A stretch of 64,000 nt of DNA from Paenibacillus sp. TCA20 (GCF_000732325.1 NZ_BBIW01000008.1:186001-250000); one strand, 5' to 3'; numbered from the stretch's first letter, positions 1 to 9,287 are shown. A program made the numbers and translations. Notes: a model not told the origin generated them from the letters alone.

Positions 1-1
1 A

Positions 2-142
2 GCCTTGTTTAAACGTGAAAAGTTTGGGACAATAATAGACGGATTACCGCATGATTATAGAGACCAAATTCCGGTTGTTCGTCACTATGCTGATCGTTGT
101 CTATACGACATTTTCAAATTCATCGTTTTATTGATTGTTTAA
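2..142 (+). CDS. possible 3' end of a gene cut by the window edge
   Basis: A frame is open from the window edge to a TAA and would encode 46 residues ending in a hydrophobic stretch (FKFIVLLIV). No start codon or ribosome site can be judged because the 5' part is outside the window. I do not recognise the peptide. The stretch is AT-richer than the next gene, so it could equally be chance. The remaining bases before the next start hold no obvious terminator. Confidence 0.2.
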   Translation, partial: ALFKREKFGTIIDGLPHDYRDQIPVVRHYADRCLYDIFKFIVLLIV

Positions 143-223
143 ATATATTGAAGTATGAGGGTTCTGCTCGTTCAATATAGAATGGCGCATAATCCTGGTA
201 TGTGAAAAGAGGGCAAAAGATTC

Positions 224-1312
224 ATGATTAAACCATCCATCTATGGATTAACACTTGATCAAATGGGAGCCTGGCTCGAAGAGAAGGGCCACAAGAAATC
301 CCGGGCCACCCATGTATGGGAATGGCTGTACAGAAGACGGGTTACAGAATTTGACCAAATGGAAGAAGTCAATAAGGACTGTCTTCAGCTGCTGTCGGAA
401 CACTTCTCTATTCAAACGCTGACTGAGCATACGCGTCAGGAGTCCATCGACGGGACGATAAAATTTCTGTTCCGCTTGTCTGACGGCAACTTGATTGAAA
501 CTGTGCTTATGCGCCACAAATTTGGCTTGTCCGTCTGTGTGACAACGCAGGTTGGCTGTAACATCGGCTGCAGCTTCTGTGCGAGCGGATTGCTCAAGAA
601 GAGCAGGGATCTGAGCAGCGGTGAGATTGTGGAGCAGATCATGAAGGTGCAGCTGCATCTCGATTCGATGGGTACGGGTGAGAGAGTGAGTCACATCGTC
701 GTTATGGGGATCGGAGAACCGTTTGATAATTATCAGAACATGTCTGATTTCATTCGTGTCGTGAAGGATCACAAAGGGCTTGCGATCGGAGGACGCCACA
801 TCACCGTCTCAACCAGCGGACTGGCCGGCAAGATCAAGGAGTTCGCGGATTCGGACCTGAACGTCAACCTTGCGGTATCGCTGCATGCACCGAACAATGA
901 TCTAAGAACACGTATTATGAAGATTAACAAGGCCATCCCGATCGAGAAGCTGATGGACGCGCTTGAGTATTACTGGGATAAGACCAATCGCCGGATTACG
1001 GTGGAGTATATTTTGCTGAAGGATGTAAATGACCAGCCGGAGCATGCATTAGAGCTCGCAGAGCTGCTGAAGCATAGACGGAGCCTCGCGATCGTCAACC
1101 TCATCCCATACAACCCTGTAGATGAGCACAGCCAGTATCAGCGGAGCGAGAAGGACTCGATCACCTCCTTCTATGACACGCTCAAGAAGCAAAATATCAG
1201 CGTAAGTGTGCGGCTGGAGCACGGAACGGATATTGATGCTGCGTGCGGACAGCTGCGAAGCAAGCAGATCAAGAAGGACGTGGACGGCAGCCGGGAGAAG
1301 GTACTGTCTTAA
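224..1312 (+). CDS. rlmN: RlmN/Cfr-class radical SAM 23S rRNA methyltransferase
   Basis: Radical SAM enzyme expected to methylate C2 of A2503 in 23S rRNA (and of tRNA in RlmN proteins). The iron-sulfur motif C-x3-C-x2-C is at Cys112, Cys116 and Cys119 ([13 protein letters not shown]), followed by GIGEPFDNY, as in RlmN. The methyl-carrying Cys is about residue 341 in [11 protein letters not shown]. The 362 aa length is normal. The start is preceded by AAGAGGG ten bases upstream. The gene stands alone, whereas the housekeeping rlmN of bacilli usually sits beside rsmB and prpC, so this may be a second, paralogous copy. C8-methylating Cfr activity cannot be excluded, but the GEPFDN motif favours RlmN. 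Confidence 0.85.
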   Translation: MIKPSIYGLTLDQMGAWLEEKGHKKSRATHVWEWLYRRRVTEFDQMEEVNKDCLQLLSEHFSIQTLTEHTRQESIDGTIKFLFRLSDGNLIETVLMRHKFGLSVCVTTQVGCNIGCSFCASGLLKKSRDLSSGEIVEQIMKVQLHLDSMGTGERVSHIVVMGIGEPFDNYQNMSDFIRVVKDHKGLAIGGRHITVSTSGLAGKIKEFADSDLNVNLAVSLHAPNNDLRTRIMKINKAIPIEKLMDALEYYWDKTNRRITVEYILLKDVNDQPEHALELAELLKHRRSLAIVNLIPYNPVDEHSQYQRSEKDSITSFYDTLKKQNISVSVRLEHGTDIDAACGQLRSKQIKKDVDGSREKVLS

Positions 1313-1324
1313 TATATGAATGAT

Positions 1325-1365
1325 AAAGATGAGAATGGGGATGTCCCTGGGCTCATCTTTTTTTT
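1325..1365 (+). terminator. intrinsic terminator of the rlmN-like gene
   Basis: A nine-base stem (AAAGATGAG with CTCATCTTT), with a further GGG/CCC pairing inside the loop, is followed by eight T. Confidence 0.8.
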
Positions 1366-1373
1366 ACATAGCA

Positions 1374-1401
1374 CAAAAAAAGAAAGGGATTCCTCCCTTT
1401 C
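1374..1401 (-). terminator. intrinsic terminator of the small basic protein gene
   Basis: On the minus strand GAAAGGGA pairs with TCCCTTTC and is followed by a T run, just after the stop codon of the small CotG-like gene. Confidence 0.7.
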
Positions 1402-1432
1402 CTTCGGCATTTCGTATCTAATTAGGCACGAC

Positions 1433-1642
1433 CTAGCTTGAACTATATTTTCTGCTCTTGTAGTACGAGGAGCCGTTACGGTTGTGTCTGTGCTTGTAAT
1501 CGGACGAGGAGCCTCTGCGTGAATAACGATGAGAGCTGCTTGAGTAACGTTTACGATATTTTCGGTCTGAGCTGCTGTATCTTTTGCGTCCATTGCTGTG
1601 CGAAGTAGAATGAAGAACCTTATCGATTAGTTTTCTAAGCAT
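1433..1642 (-). CDS. small Ser/Arg/Tyr/Lys-rich basic protein, CotG-like
   Basis: Encodes 69 residues. A short amphipathic start (MLRKLIDKVLHS) is followed by about 55 residues almost only of Ser, Arg, Lys, Tyr, His, Asn and Gly, with repeated SSS runs spaced by basic and aromatic residues (RKYRKRYSSSSHRYSRR). A ribosome site AAAGAGGTG lies seven bases before the ATG, and a terminator follows the stop, so the gene is probably real. Composition resembles the disordered CotG/CotB-type spore coat proteins of bacilli, but no alignment was possible and the coat role is inference. It could also be a nucleic-acid-binding peptide. Confidence 0.6.
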   Translation of the reverse strand: MLRKLIDKVLHSTSHSNGRKRYSSSDRKYRKRYSSSSHRYSRRGSSSDYKHRHNRNGSSYYKSRKYSSS

Positions 1643-1831
1643 ATATTAACACCTCTTTATTTCTTAGCGTATTCGCATCCTTATGGGATATGATGATTAA
1701 TATAACCCACCGAAGCCTTCCCTTAAACAGAGCGAAATTGCTAAATATCATATTATTATAGGGCAGCAAGCTTAATGCATCCTTAAAAGAATGTAATCGC
1801 AATGTAAAATTTGGTCTTCATCAGTCCGTAC

Positions 1832-1879
1832 AAAAAAAAGAGCTGTCTCGAGTCAATCAGATGACCTAGACAGCTCTTT
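1832..1879 (-). terminator. intrinsic terminator of the peptide transporter gene
   Basis: A ten-base perfect stem (AGAGCTGTCT with AGACAGCTCT) with a T8 run on the minus strand lies 12 bases after the transporter stop. The 190 bases between the CotG-like start and this hairpin hold only AT-rich upstream sequence. Confidence 0.85.
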
Positions 1880-1890
1880 GTGTATAATCC

Positions 1891-3381
1891 TTATCTAACG
1901 CCCTTCATGGCACGCTGGATGATTGGAGAAATAGCGAACAGGATAATCCCGAGTACGATGGAAATCGCCCCGATAATACCAAAGTATGCCATTTCAGATT
2001 CAGGTGAGTACAGCTTAACGACCTGAGCATTAATCGCCTGAGCAGCAGCATTCGTTAAGAACCACAGACTCATCGTTTGGGCCGAGAAGGCTGCAGGCGC
2101 CAGCTTCGTTGTTGCGGACAGACCGACCGGTGACAGACACAGCTCACCGAGCACGACGATGAAGTAGCTGAGTACGAGCCACAGCGGATTAACCAGTGTG
2201 TCGCTTCCGCCGAAGTAGGCTGGCAGCAGGATCACAAGAAACGATAGTCCTGCGAACAGAAGCCCGAGCGAGAACTTTTGCGGAATGGACGGCTGACGAT
2301 CTCCAAGCTTAACCCACAGCCATGCAAATACCGGTGCCAGGATAATGATAAACAGCGGATTCGCGGATTGGAACCAGGCTGGTGCAATCGTGATGCCTGC
2401 GAAATCCAGCTGAGTCCGGTTATCTGCATAAGAAGCGAGAATCGTTGAACCTTGCTCCTGAATAGCCCAGAACATAACAGAGGCAATAAAGAGCGGGATG
2501 TACGCGAGTATACGCGAGCGCTCCACCTTGTTTGTTTTGGGACTGTTGTACATGACAATAAAGTAAGCGGCCGGAATTAGAATGCCAAGAATACCGACGA
2601 TGAAAATAAATGAGTCGAACGTAAGTAAGCCGATCTGAGCAGCTGCGACAGCGATAACAGCAACGACAATGATTCCGATCAGAATCGAAGTATACAGCTT
2701 CTTCTTCTTCTCAGGAGCGATTGGGTTGGCTACCACTGTACCCGCAAGACCGAGGTTCTTCTTCTTGGTCAGCATAAATACAACAAGACCGAGGAACATA
2801 CCTACGGCTGCGACACCAAAACCAAGGTGATAGTTGTACTCACCCAGCGTACCTACGATCAGCGGAGCAAGGAAGCCCCCCAAATTGATCCCCATGTAAA
2901 AGATACTGAAACCAGAATCGCGGCGATCATCTTCCGTCGCATAAATATCGCCGACGACACTCGACACGTTAGGCTTCAATAATCCGGTACCGAGTACGAT
3001 CAGTACCATGGAGCCAAAGAATGTGGCCACACTGCCTGGAATCGCAAGCAAGATATGACCGAACATGATAAGTATACCGCCATAGAAGACAGCCTTGGAC
3101 GTACCAAATACCCGGTCAGCTAACCAGCCGCCGATGATTCCGGACATGTATACGAGTGAACCGTAGATCGACATGATGGACAATGCAGTGGATTCGGCAA
3201 TGCCAAGGCCACCGTTTGTTACCGTATCGTACATATAGTAGAGAAGGATTGCTCTCATTCCATAATAGGAGAAGCGTTCCCAGAACTCTGTAAAGAATAA
3301 GGTGAACAACCCTTTAGGATGTCCAAAAAATCCTTTCTGCGGGACACTGTTGACAATGTCCTTTTTCGTGATGTCTGACAT
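1891..3381 (-). CDS. POT/PTR2 family proton-coupled di- and tripeptide transporter
   Basis: Major-facilitator protein of the proton-dependent oligopeptide transporter family (DtpT/YclF type), importing di- and tripeptides with protons. The family signature FFTEFWERFSYYGMRAIL lies near the N terminus and is followed by the usual series of about 12-14 hydrophobic segments. A middle signature, FSIFYMGINLGGFLAPL, is also present. The start MSDITKKD (496 aa) was chosen because AGGAGG lies seven bases upstream of it. An in-frame ATG ten codons earlier has no such site. Single-gene unit with its own terminator. Substrate range is inferred from the family. Confidence 0.9.
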   Translation of the reverse strand: MSDITKKDIVNSVPQKGFFGHPKGLFTLFFTEFWERFSYYGMRAILLYYMYDTVTNGGLGIAESTALSIMSIYGSLVYMSGIIGGWLADRVFGTSKAVFYGGILIMFGHILLAIPGSVATFFGSMVLIVLGTGLLKPNVSSVVGDIYATEDDRRDSGFSIFYMGINLGGFLAPLIVGTLGEYNYHLGFGVAAVGMFLGLVVFMLTKKKNLGLAGTVVANPIAPEKKKKLYTSILIGIIVVAVIAVAAAQIGLLTFDSFIFIVGILGILIPAAYFIVMYNSPKTNKVERSRILAYIPLFIASVMFWAIQEQGSTILASYADNRTQLDFAGITIAPAWFQSANPLFIIILAPVFAWLWVKLGDRQPSIPQKFSLGLLFAGLSFLVILLPAYFGGSDTLVNPLWLVLSYFIVVLGELCLSPVGLSATTKLAPAAFSAQTMSLWFLTNAAAQAINAQVVKLYSPESEMAYFGIIGAISIVLGIILFAISPIIQRAMKGVR

Positions 3382-3862
3382 GAAATAACCTCCTGTGCTT
3401 TTGCTAATCATACCGTTAGATGTTTTTACCTGTCAAAAACTTTGCAGGAGGTAATATTAAGCATCTGCCTGTCAAAAAAATCATGAACAAAGAAAAAGGG
3501 CTGCGTACTTCCTGCAATATCAAGTAGAAGTTCAGCTAACGGCGGTTTGTCTCCTATGTAAACGGGGAGGGTTACCCTTCCGTTTATTTATACCCATGTG
3601 TAGTAAAAATTAACAAAGCAAAGCAATCAATCCATTTCATATGGCAGTAAATATAGATTGCCTCCGGCAGCAGAAAACAATACAGATGTATGAATCTCTG
3701 GACTGCTTTGTAACTTTAATACACAAAAGCTAAAATAGGATAAAAAAAGCCCATGTCATCCACAATCCGTTTATGATCGTCAATAATACGGTTTGAGAGC
3801 ATGAAACTGGGTCTCCTTCAGGCCCGTATCTTCTGAAAATCAACAAAGGTGGAGGTATGCTG
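3382..3862. other. 480-base intergenic region, divergent promoters, no gene seen
   Basis: Lies between the divergent transporter and WYL regulator genes. It contains a weak hairpin at 3560-3585 (AAACGG with CCGTTT plus an inner GG/CC) and AT-rich tracts suited to promoters on both sides. I see no convincing open frame with a ribosome site. Confidence 0.4.
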
Positions 3863-4771
3863 ATGAATCGCAGAAGACTTGCCATCATGAGATTATTGAA
3901 TTCTCGCAAGAAATATACAGCCCGTGAGCTTGCACAGCGGTTTGAGGTGTCCATTCGTACAATACAGCGGGATCTGACTGCCTTGCAGGAGTTAGGAATG
4001 CCTGTATATACCGAGGTTGGAGCCCATGGCGGGTATCAGGTCTTGCAAAATGGTATTTTACCACCTCTTCAGCTTCGTTTACAGGAAGCATATGGAATCT
4101 ACTTGATGATGGAATGGCTGGAAAAGATTCAGGATATGCCTTACGGCGGTATCAGGGAGGCATTGTCAGAATATTATGCGCATGACCTTCCCCTTGAGGT
4201 TCAGGATCGAATTGACCGTACAAAAGAGCATATTATGTTTATCTCGTCCGTCAAGGCAAGACCAGCTCCATACACGACAGAGGTACTGAATGCAGCGATA
4301 GATCGAAGAAAGCTACAGTTTACTTACGCAGGAAAATCAGGAATGAAGGTTCATGACGCGTTCCCGCTGGGTCTGTACTACGAGCATGGCTTCTGGTATA
4401 TGCCGGCACAGAACGAAGACGGGAGAACACTGCTGTACAGGGTAGATCGGATGGATGCTGCCAAGATGCTGGAAGAGAGTAATGAAACGGTCCCTACTTT
4501 GAAGGAGTGGCTTCATAGAGTGGAGCAGCCTCAAGGACATGCTGCGGTGGTCGTCTTTACGAATATTGGAGAGCGGCTGGCTGAGAATGATCCTATCTTT
4601 GCGGACTTGCACGAAGGGATCTGGAGAGGGAGGATTCCGGAATCGGAGCTCGCCTATACTGCGCGGCGATTGTTGTCCTATGGTCCCGAAGTGAAGGTGC
4701 TCGAGCCGGATGTACTCAAAGAACATGTTCGATTATTACTGATGCAAAGCTTGAAGCAATATGAAGAATAG
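3863..4771 (+). CDS. HTH/WYL-domain transcriptional regulator (YafY type)
   Basis: DNA-binding regulator of about 302 residues. The N-terminal winged helix-turn-helix (residues about 5-55, TARELAQRFEVSIRTIQRDL) is of the DeoR/HTH_11 type. A WYL ligand-sensing domain follows in the middle (about 140-210, LQFTYAGKSG and FWYMPAQNEDGRTLLYRVDRM). The ATG at 3863 has AAAGGTGGAGG seven bases upstream. The ATG six bases earlier is too close to that site. The target is unknown. It is divergent from the peptide transporter and convergent with the amidohydrolase. Confidence 0.8.
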   Translation: MNRRRLAIMRLLNSRKKYTARELAQRFEVSIRTIQRDLTALQELGMPVYTEVGAHGGYQVLQNGILPPLQLRLQEAYGIYLMMEWLEKIQDMPYGGIREALSEYYAHDLPLEVQDRIDRTKEHIMFISSVKARPAPYTTEVLNAAIDRRKLQFTYAGKSGMKVHDAFPLGLYYEHGFWYMPAQNEDGRTLLYRVDRMDAAKMLEESNETVPTLKEWLHRVEQPQGHAAVVVFTNIGERLAENDPIFADLHEGIWRGRIPESELAYTARRLLSYGPEVKVLEPDVLKEHVRLLLMQSLKQYEE

Positions 4772-4796
4772 CCGCTGATCCAAGCGGCTATTCTTC
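4763..4796. terminator. hairpin terminator between convergent genes
   Basis: A perfect 14-base inverted repeat with a six-base loop overlaps the stop codon of the WYL gene. The T run is poor on both strands, so termination strength is uncertain, but its place between convergent genes suits a bidirectional terminator. Confidence 0.6.
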
Positions 4797-4865
4797 ATAA
4801 ATATATGGATAGAACTTAAGGTGCTTCAATTTGATAGTTCCATGCAGAGAGGTTATCTGATCACA

Positions 4866-6062
4866 TTAAGTCCATTTCAGCAGCTTCTCTGCTGTTCTGA
4901 CAAAGACTTGAACGCCATAGGCCAGCGCTTCATCGTCTATATTAAAGCGTGCATGGTGGTGAGGATAGATGATACCCTGCTCTTCATTACGGGAGCCCAC
5001 TCTGAAGAATACACCAGGGGCTTCCTGCTGATATGCCGAGAAGTCTTCCCCACCCATCGCAGGACGAATCATAGCGATACGATCTGGACCAAACAGCTCT
5101 TCAGCTGCCGTGTGCACGACTTGAGTGACCTCCGTCTCATTCACGACGGGATGGTAGCCATACTCATAGTCGAGTTCATACTCGGCATTATGAGCTTCAG
5201 TAATTCCGCGCAGTATGCGATGCATCAGCTCGGGAACCTCACGGCGCACTTCCGGAGTGAAGCTGCGGACTGTGCCAGCCAGTTCAGCAGAGCCGGGAAT
5301 GACATTATAGGCCGTGCCGCTAATGAACTTGGTGACAGAAACGACCAAATGATCAATTGGGTCTATGTTGCGAGATGCGATATGCTGTAGATTGGTCACA
5401 ACCTGTGCTCCGACGGCAATCGGATCGACCGTCATATGAGGATAGGCAGCATGCCCGCCCTTGCCAGTGATCGTAAGACGGAAACTATCCGGCGAAGCCA
5501 TGGCCGGGCCATAAATGATGCCAATCTGACCGGTAGGGAGACCTGCATCAAGATGGCTGCCAACGACGTAGTCTACACCTTCCATCACACCTGCCTTGAC
5601 CATCTCCTGGGCTCCCCCAGGCAGCAGCTCCTCCGCATGCTGAAACAGAAACCGGATCTCGCCATGCAGTGAATCCTTGCGCTCCGCGAGGATCTTGGCG
5701 ACCCCGAGCAGCATGGCAGTATGTCCGTCATGTCCGCACGCGTGCATTACACCTTCATGAATCGAAGCAAACGGGATATCATTCTCCTCTGTAATTGGCA
5801 GGGCATCCATATCGGCACGCAGTGCCAGTACTTTGCCCGGCAAAGGACCAATTAGTCTCGCCATGACGCTGGTAGGCGTGGGTCTGCTCAGTTCAAGACC
5901 GGCAAATTGGCTGAGTGTATCAAATATGAACTGTGAGGTTGCGAATTCTTCAAAAGACAGCTCCGGGTGCTGGTGCAAATGTCTTCTCCATGTAATAATC
6001 TGCTCCTTCAGCTCCCCCGAGAGAGCACTGGACGTACTGTGAGATACCGCATCAGTGGACAT
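4866..6062 (-). CDS. M20D family amidohydrolase (N-acyl amino acid hydrolase)
   Basis: Metal-dependent amidohydrolase of the hippuricase/N-acyl-L-amino acid/IAA-amino acid hydrolase family, 398 aa. The metal-site motifs are visible in order: ALRADMDALPI, MHACGHDGHTAM, FQHAEELLPGGA and near the end GGEDFSAYQ. The start MSTDAVSH was chosen because GGAGGAG lies six bases upstream. An ATG 20 codons earlier lacks one. It follows the siderophore permease genes on the same strand after about 130 bases with no terminator I can see, so co-transcription is possible. The exact substrate cannot be read from sequence. Confidence 0.85.
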   Translation of the reverse strand: MSTDAVSHSTSSALSGELKEQIITWRRHLHQHPELSFEEFATSQFIFDTLSQFAGLELSRPTPTSVMARLIGPLPGKVLALRADMDALPITEENDIPFASIHEGVMHACGHDGHTAMLLGVAKILAERKDSLHGEIRFLFQHAEELLPGGAQEMVKAGVMEGVDYVVGSHLDAGLPTGQIGIIYGPAMASPDSFRLTITGKGGHAAYPHMTVDPIAVGAQVVTNLQHIASRNIDPIDHLVVSVTKFISGTAYNVIPGSAELAGTVRSFTPEVRREVPELMHRILRGITEAHNAEYELDYEYGYHPVVNETEVTQVVHTAAEELFGPDRIAMIRPAMGGEDFSAYQQEAPGVFFRVGSRNEEQGIIYPHHHARFNIDDEALAYGVQVFVRTAEKLLKWT

Positions 6063-6195
6063 GTAAGCTCCTCCTCCATTTATCAAACGATACCTTATTA
6101 CATTCGCGCTCTCTTTCCGCACACCTTCTTCACTTTAGATGTTAGACATGAATCGAATCGCGATGTCATGCCTGGAGCTTGCCTAAGAGATAAGC

Positions 6196-7243
6196 CTACA
6201 TTCTCGAACGCGACAGTAAGTATAAGAAATAAGGAGCTCCAATTATGGCTACCATGATCCCTGCATGGATCTCGGAGGGCTGGAGGATGGAGCGTCCGAG
6301 TGTATCGGCCACCAGCAGGAGTAGTGCCCCGCCTAGTGCCGAGGCTGGCAGGAGCATGTTATGACTAGGACCCACAAGCCTGCGGGCGAGATGAGGAGCA
6401 ATCAGCCCGACAAAGCCGATACCCCCGGTAAAGGCTACACAGGATGCGGCAAGACCTACAGCGATCAGGATTAGAAACAGTCTTTCCTTGTTCAGTCCAA
6501 CACCAAGAGACATCGCCACATGCTCATCCATCGTCAGGGCATCCATCATTCTGGATCGCGCGAAGGCAATGATGATCAGCAAGAGGACCCAAGGCACAAG
6601 GACAATGACTTGATTCCAGGTGGAGCCCCAGATGCTCCCCGCAAGCCAGCTCGCGACAATATCATACTTCTCCGGATTCAGCCTGAGCATCAGCACAATC
6701 ATGAGCCCGTTTACTGCTGCGGTAATGGCAATACCGTTAAGCACCATACGATTAGGATTGAGGCCGTCGTTTTTTGCTGTATGAGAGAGCATAAATGATC
6801 GCTGCTATCGAGAGTCCCCCGATGAGTGCAAGGATGGGAAGCAGATAGGCAGGGGCATCGGAGTTGCTGGAATAGAAGGAAATATAGATTACAACAACGA
6901 AGCCCGCACCTGTCGTAATGCCGAGAATGCCTGGATCTGCGAGCGCATTGCGGGATACACCCTGCAATATACATCCGGATACCGCAAGACCGGCGCCAAC
7001 CAGCATCGAAATAATAATCCGCGGCATACGGAACTCAAATAGAATGAGATTTTGCTTGGCCGTTCCGTTCCCCAGCAGTGTATTTAGAACCTCAGCCGGG
7101 GTCAATTTGGAAAACCCGGTATTTATGCTGATCAGCGTAAATACGATAATGAGCAGAGAGAAGCTGCTGAGTACGATCCACTGCTTCGTTCTTTTCTTGT
7201 GCTTACTCGACTGAATTTGCTGTCTAAGTGATTCCTGGGTCAT
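6196..7243 (-). pseudogene. FecCD-family siderophore ABC permease, interrupted by a frameshift
   Basis: Two overlapping frames together make one FhuG/FeuC-type permease. The first (from 7243) ends ...YALSYSKKRRPQS. The second reads ...NDGLNPNRMVLNGIAI onward to FVGLIAPHLARRLVG and the C terminus. The switch falls in a run of six T on the plus strand (6770-6775). Removing one base gives a continuous 348-residue protein of normal family length. Its start overlaps the stop of the upstream permease as TAATG, with GGGAGGGG before it. A partner permease precedes it. No ATPase or binding protein gene is in the window. This may be a real mutation, a sequencing error in a homopolymer, or (less likely) two separately translated halves. 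Confidence 0.8.
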
Positions 7244-8283
7244 TATAGTCCCCTCCCTGATTTGCGAGCGATGTATAAGAAGAAGGGAACGCCGACGAGG
7301 GCGAACAGAGCACTGATTGGTGTTTCATAAGGAGGATTGATGGTCCGCGCACCCATATCCGCCAGGAGCATGAGCAGTCCGCCAAGGACAGCCGAGCAAG
7401 GGATGATATAGCGGTAATCTACGCCGACAATATAACGTACCATATGAGGCACAACCAGACCGACGAAGCCGATCGGACCGGCAACGGATACGGCTGCTCC
7501 GGCCAGAATGAGTACAATAATTCCACCGAACAGCTTGACGAGGCCTGTTTTTTGACCAAGCCCGGAGGCGATATCTTCTCCTAGACTAATGAGTGTGATG
7601 GATCTGGAGATCAGCATTGCACAGATGAGCGCCCCGGCAATCCAGGGGAGTACGCCGATGAGCTGTGACATCTTGATGCCTGCTACACCGCCTGCTACCC
7701 AGTAAGCGAGATCCTGGCTTAATCTAAAGTGGATCGCGATCCCTTGACTGAGCGCCGTTAATAGTGAGGTGATCGCAGCACCTGCCAGCACAAGTCGCAC
7801 GGGTGTAATCTTCGCCTTGCCCAGATAGCTCGTCCCATAGATCAGACCGGTTGCCAGAGCGGCTCCAATAAAGGAAAAGAGGATGGTTCCTCCATACGAC
7901 ATGCCAGGAAAGAAGGCGAGCGACAGAGCAATCATAAACGTAGCACCTGCATTGATGCCAAGAATACCGGAGTCCGCGAGCGGATTGCGTGTCATTCCTT
8001 GCATGACCGCACCGGATACAGCGAAGGCGGCGCCGATAAGCACATCTGCTAAGGACCTGGGAATGCGCAGCTCATGAATAATGTTATGCTGGGTAGAATC
8101 GGGATCAAACCTGAAGATTGCATCAATGACAGTTTGCAAATGAATATCAGCTGCTCCGACAGCAATAGATACCCCAATGAATAAAACGATGGCAGCCAGG
8201 CCGATGACAATGGTAAGCAATGCTCTGACAGGGCGTGCTTGAATTTTGGGTTTTTTCGGAGGTTCAGAGGGTTTTGTATGCAC
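7243..8283 (-). CDS. FecCD-family siderophore ABC transporter permease
   Basis: Integral membrane permease for iron-siderophore uptake, 346 aa with about nine to ten hydrophobic segments. Family signatures include HELRIPRSLADVLIGAAFAV, QGMTRNPLADSGILGINAGA and GPIGFVGLVVPHMVR, the last being the coupling-helix region that meets the ATPase. It is the first gene of a unit with the frameshifted second permease, overlapping it by one base (TAATG). A Fur-like box 25-43 bases upstream indicates iron repression. A shared FhuC/YusV-type ATPase elsewhere would be needed. Confidence 0.9.
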   Translation of the reverse strand: MHTKPSEPPKKPKIQARPVRALLTIVIGLAAIVLFIGVSIAVGAADIHLQTVIDAIFRFDPDSTQHNIIHELRIPRSLADVLIGAAFAVSGAVMQGMTRNPLADSGILGINAGATFMIALSLAFFPGMSYGGTILFSFIGAALATGLIYGTSYLGKAKITPVRLVLAGAAITSLLTALSQGIAIHFRLSQDLAYWVAGGVAGIKMSQLIGVLPWIAGALICAMLISRSITLISLGEDIASGLGQKTGLVKLFGGIIVLILAGAAVSVAGPIGFVGLVVPHMVRYIVGVDYRYIIPCSAVLGGLLMLLADMGARTINPPYETPISALFALVGVPFFLYIARKSGRGL

Positions 8284-8307
8284 GTTTTATACTCCTATGT
8301 CATCATC

Positions 8308-8326
8308 AATAATGAGTATCATTATC
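8308..8326 (-). promoter_or_regulatory. Fur box upstream of the siderophore permease genes
   Basis: AATAATGAGTATCATTATC matches the classic 19-base Fur consensus GATAATGATAATCATTATC at 16 positions. It lies just upstream of the first permease, where repression by Fur-iron would be expected. Confidence 0.75.
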
Positions 8327-8411
8327 AATTAAAGATATTTAGTTCATTCTATATAGTTTTATAGGAAATAACAATCGATTTCCATGGACTAATGTAACTA
8401 TAGCACACCCC

Positions 8412-8440
8412 ACACTTTTTATGGAAACCTACATATAGTA
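8412..8440 (+). promoter_or_regulatory. possible SigK-type (mother cell) promoter
   Basis: AC at 8414-8415, 16 bases, then CATATAGTA, which fits the SigK pattern AC-N16/17-CATANNNTA. It lies about 30 bases before the start of the hypothetical gene. Such short motifs occur by chance, so this is a hypothesis. Confidence 0.35.
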
Positions 8441-8472
8441 TATAGAATACGTGGCAATAAGGAGGGCTTGTA

Positions 8473-9270
8473 ATGCCTGTGGTATCAACAATGAACGTAT
8501 TAAATCAAGTGGTACAAGGTGTCCGGCCTTATAGCCAAGCACTCATCAAGATCATTAACAATGCCGATTCAGCAGGAACCTGCTACCTGACGGGGACAGT
8601 GAACAGTACGGGGATTCAGGGACTATTTGCAGAAGATCTATTCCTCATCAATCCAGGTGAGATTGTAAACAGGACGTACCTAGTGACCTACGATTTCTTC
8701 CAATTTGATGTTAGATGCTCACTGCAGGGGATGGAAGTTGCCATCTACGGAATTAGTCCGGACAGCTCCTATAGTCCACTCTCTCTGCGGGAGCTGAATA
8801 TAAGCCGAATTACATCGGAGATTCGCTCTGATTTCTCGGTAACAGATGCGTACTTCCCGGCCATCAGCTATCAGCGGATTCCATCCTTTGCCTTGCCCGA
8901 AGGTGTTGCCGCAGCGGTCTATCCGCAGAGCTTCGACATTCTGTCCAAGCAGCCCGTCCGCTACATGCTGGTGGAGGGAGGGACGATTGACGGGACTTTT
9001 GTCAATTTTCCTACATCAACAACGAGCATACCGACGAATGATACTGTGCTTCAAGTGAACACAACCGCCACGACTATCACCGGTGGAAGAGTGCTGAGCC
9101 AGGGAACCTCGGCAGGCTTGTCGGGCGCGTATGCGAATACGACGGTATATTTTGCAGCTCAGGATCTTGCGTATGCGCTGAATTCGGGTACGATCCTTAC
9201 CTTAGTTGTCAGCTCATTGACGGGTAGTGATGACTTGGTCGTCTCTTTTCGAATGGAGGAGGAATGGTAG
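8473..9270 (+). CDS. hypothetical beta-rich protein, possibly spore-surface
   Basis: Encodes 265 residues and is not recognised as any family. It has no signal peptide or membrane segment. The first about 105 residues read like a beta-sandwich (ALIKIINNADSAGTCYLTG, YLVTYDFFQFDVRCSLQG). The second half, after a linker near residue 110-130, is rich in Thr, Ser, Val, Gly and Tyr, as in jelly-roll or exosporium-type domains. GGAGG lies seven bases before the ATG. A SigK-like promoter sits just upstream. A spore-surface or structural role is inference from composition and that promoter only. Confidence 0.7.
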   Translation: MPVVSTMNVLNQVVQGVRPYSQALIKIINNADSAGTCYLTGTVNSTGIQGLFAEDLFLINPGEIVNRTYLVTYDFFQFDVRCSLQGMEVAIYGISPDSSYSPLSLRELNISRITSEIRSDFSVTDAYFPAISYQRIPSFALPEGVAAAVYPQSFDILSKQPVRYMLVEGGTIDGTFVNFPTSTTSIPTNDTVLQVNTTATTITGGRVLSQGTSAGLSGAYANTTVYFAAQDLAYALNSGTILTLVVSSLTGSDDLVVSFRMEEEW

Positions 9271-9287
9271 CACGGGCTCTCATGTAC

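Noticed and set aside
4821..5390. A 189-codon plus-strand frame within the amidohydrolase gene
   Set aside because: It is antisense to conserved metal-site motifs and has no ribosome site.
6766..6780. Programmed -1 frameshift in the permease, since the coding strand holds A-AAA-AAC
   Set aside because: The heptamer is not in the required phase and the needed shift is +1, so slippage of the classic type cannot join the frames.
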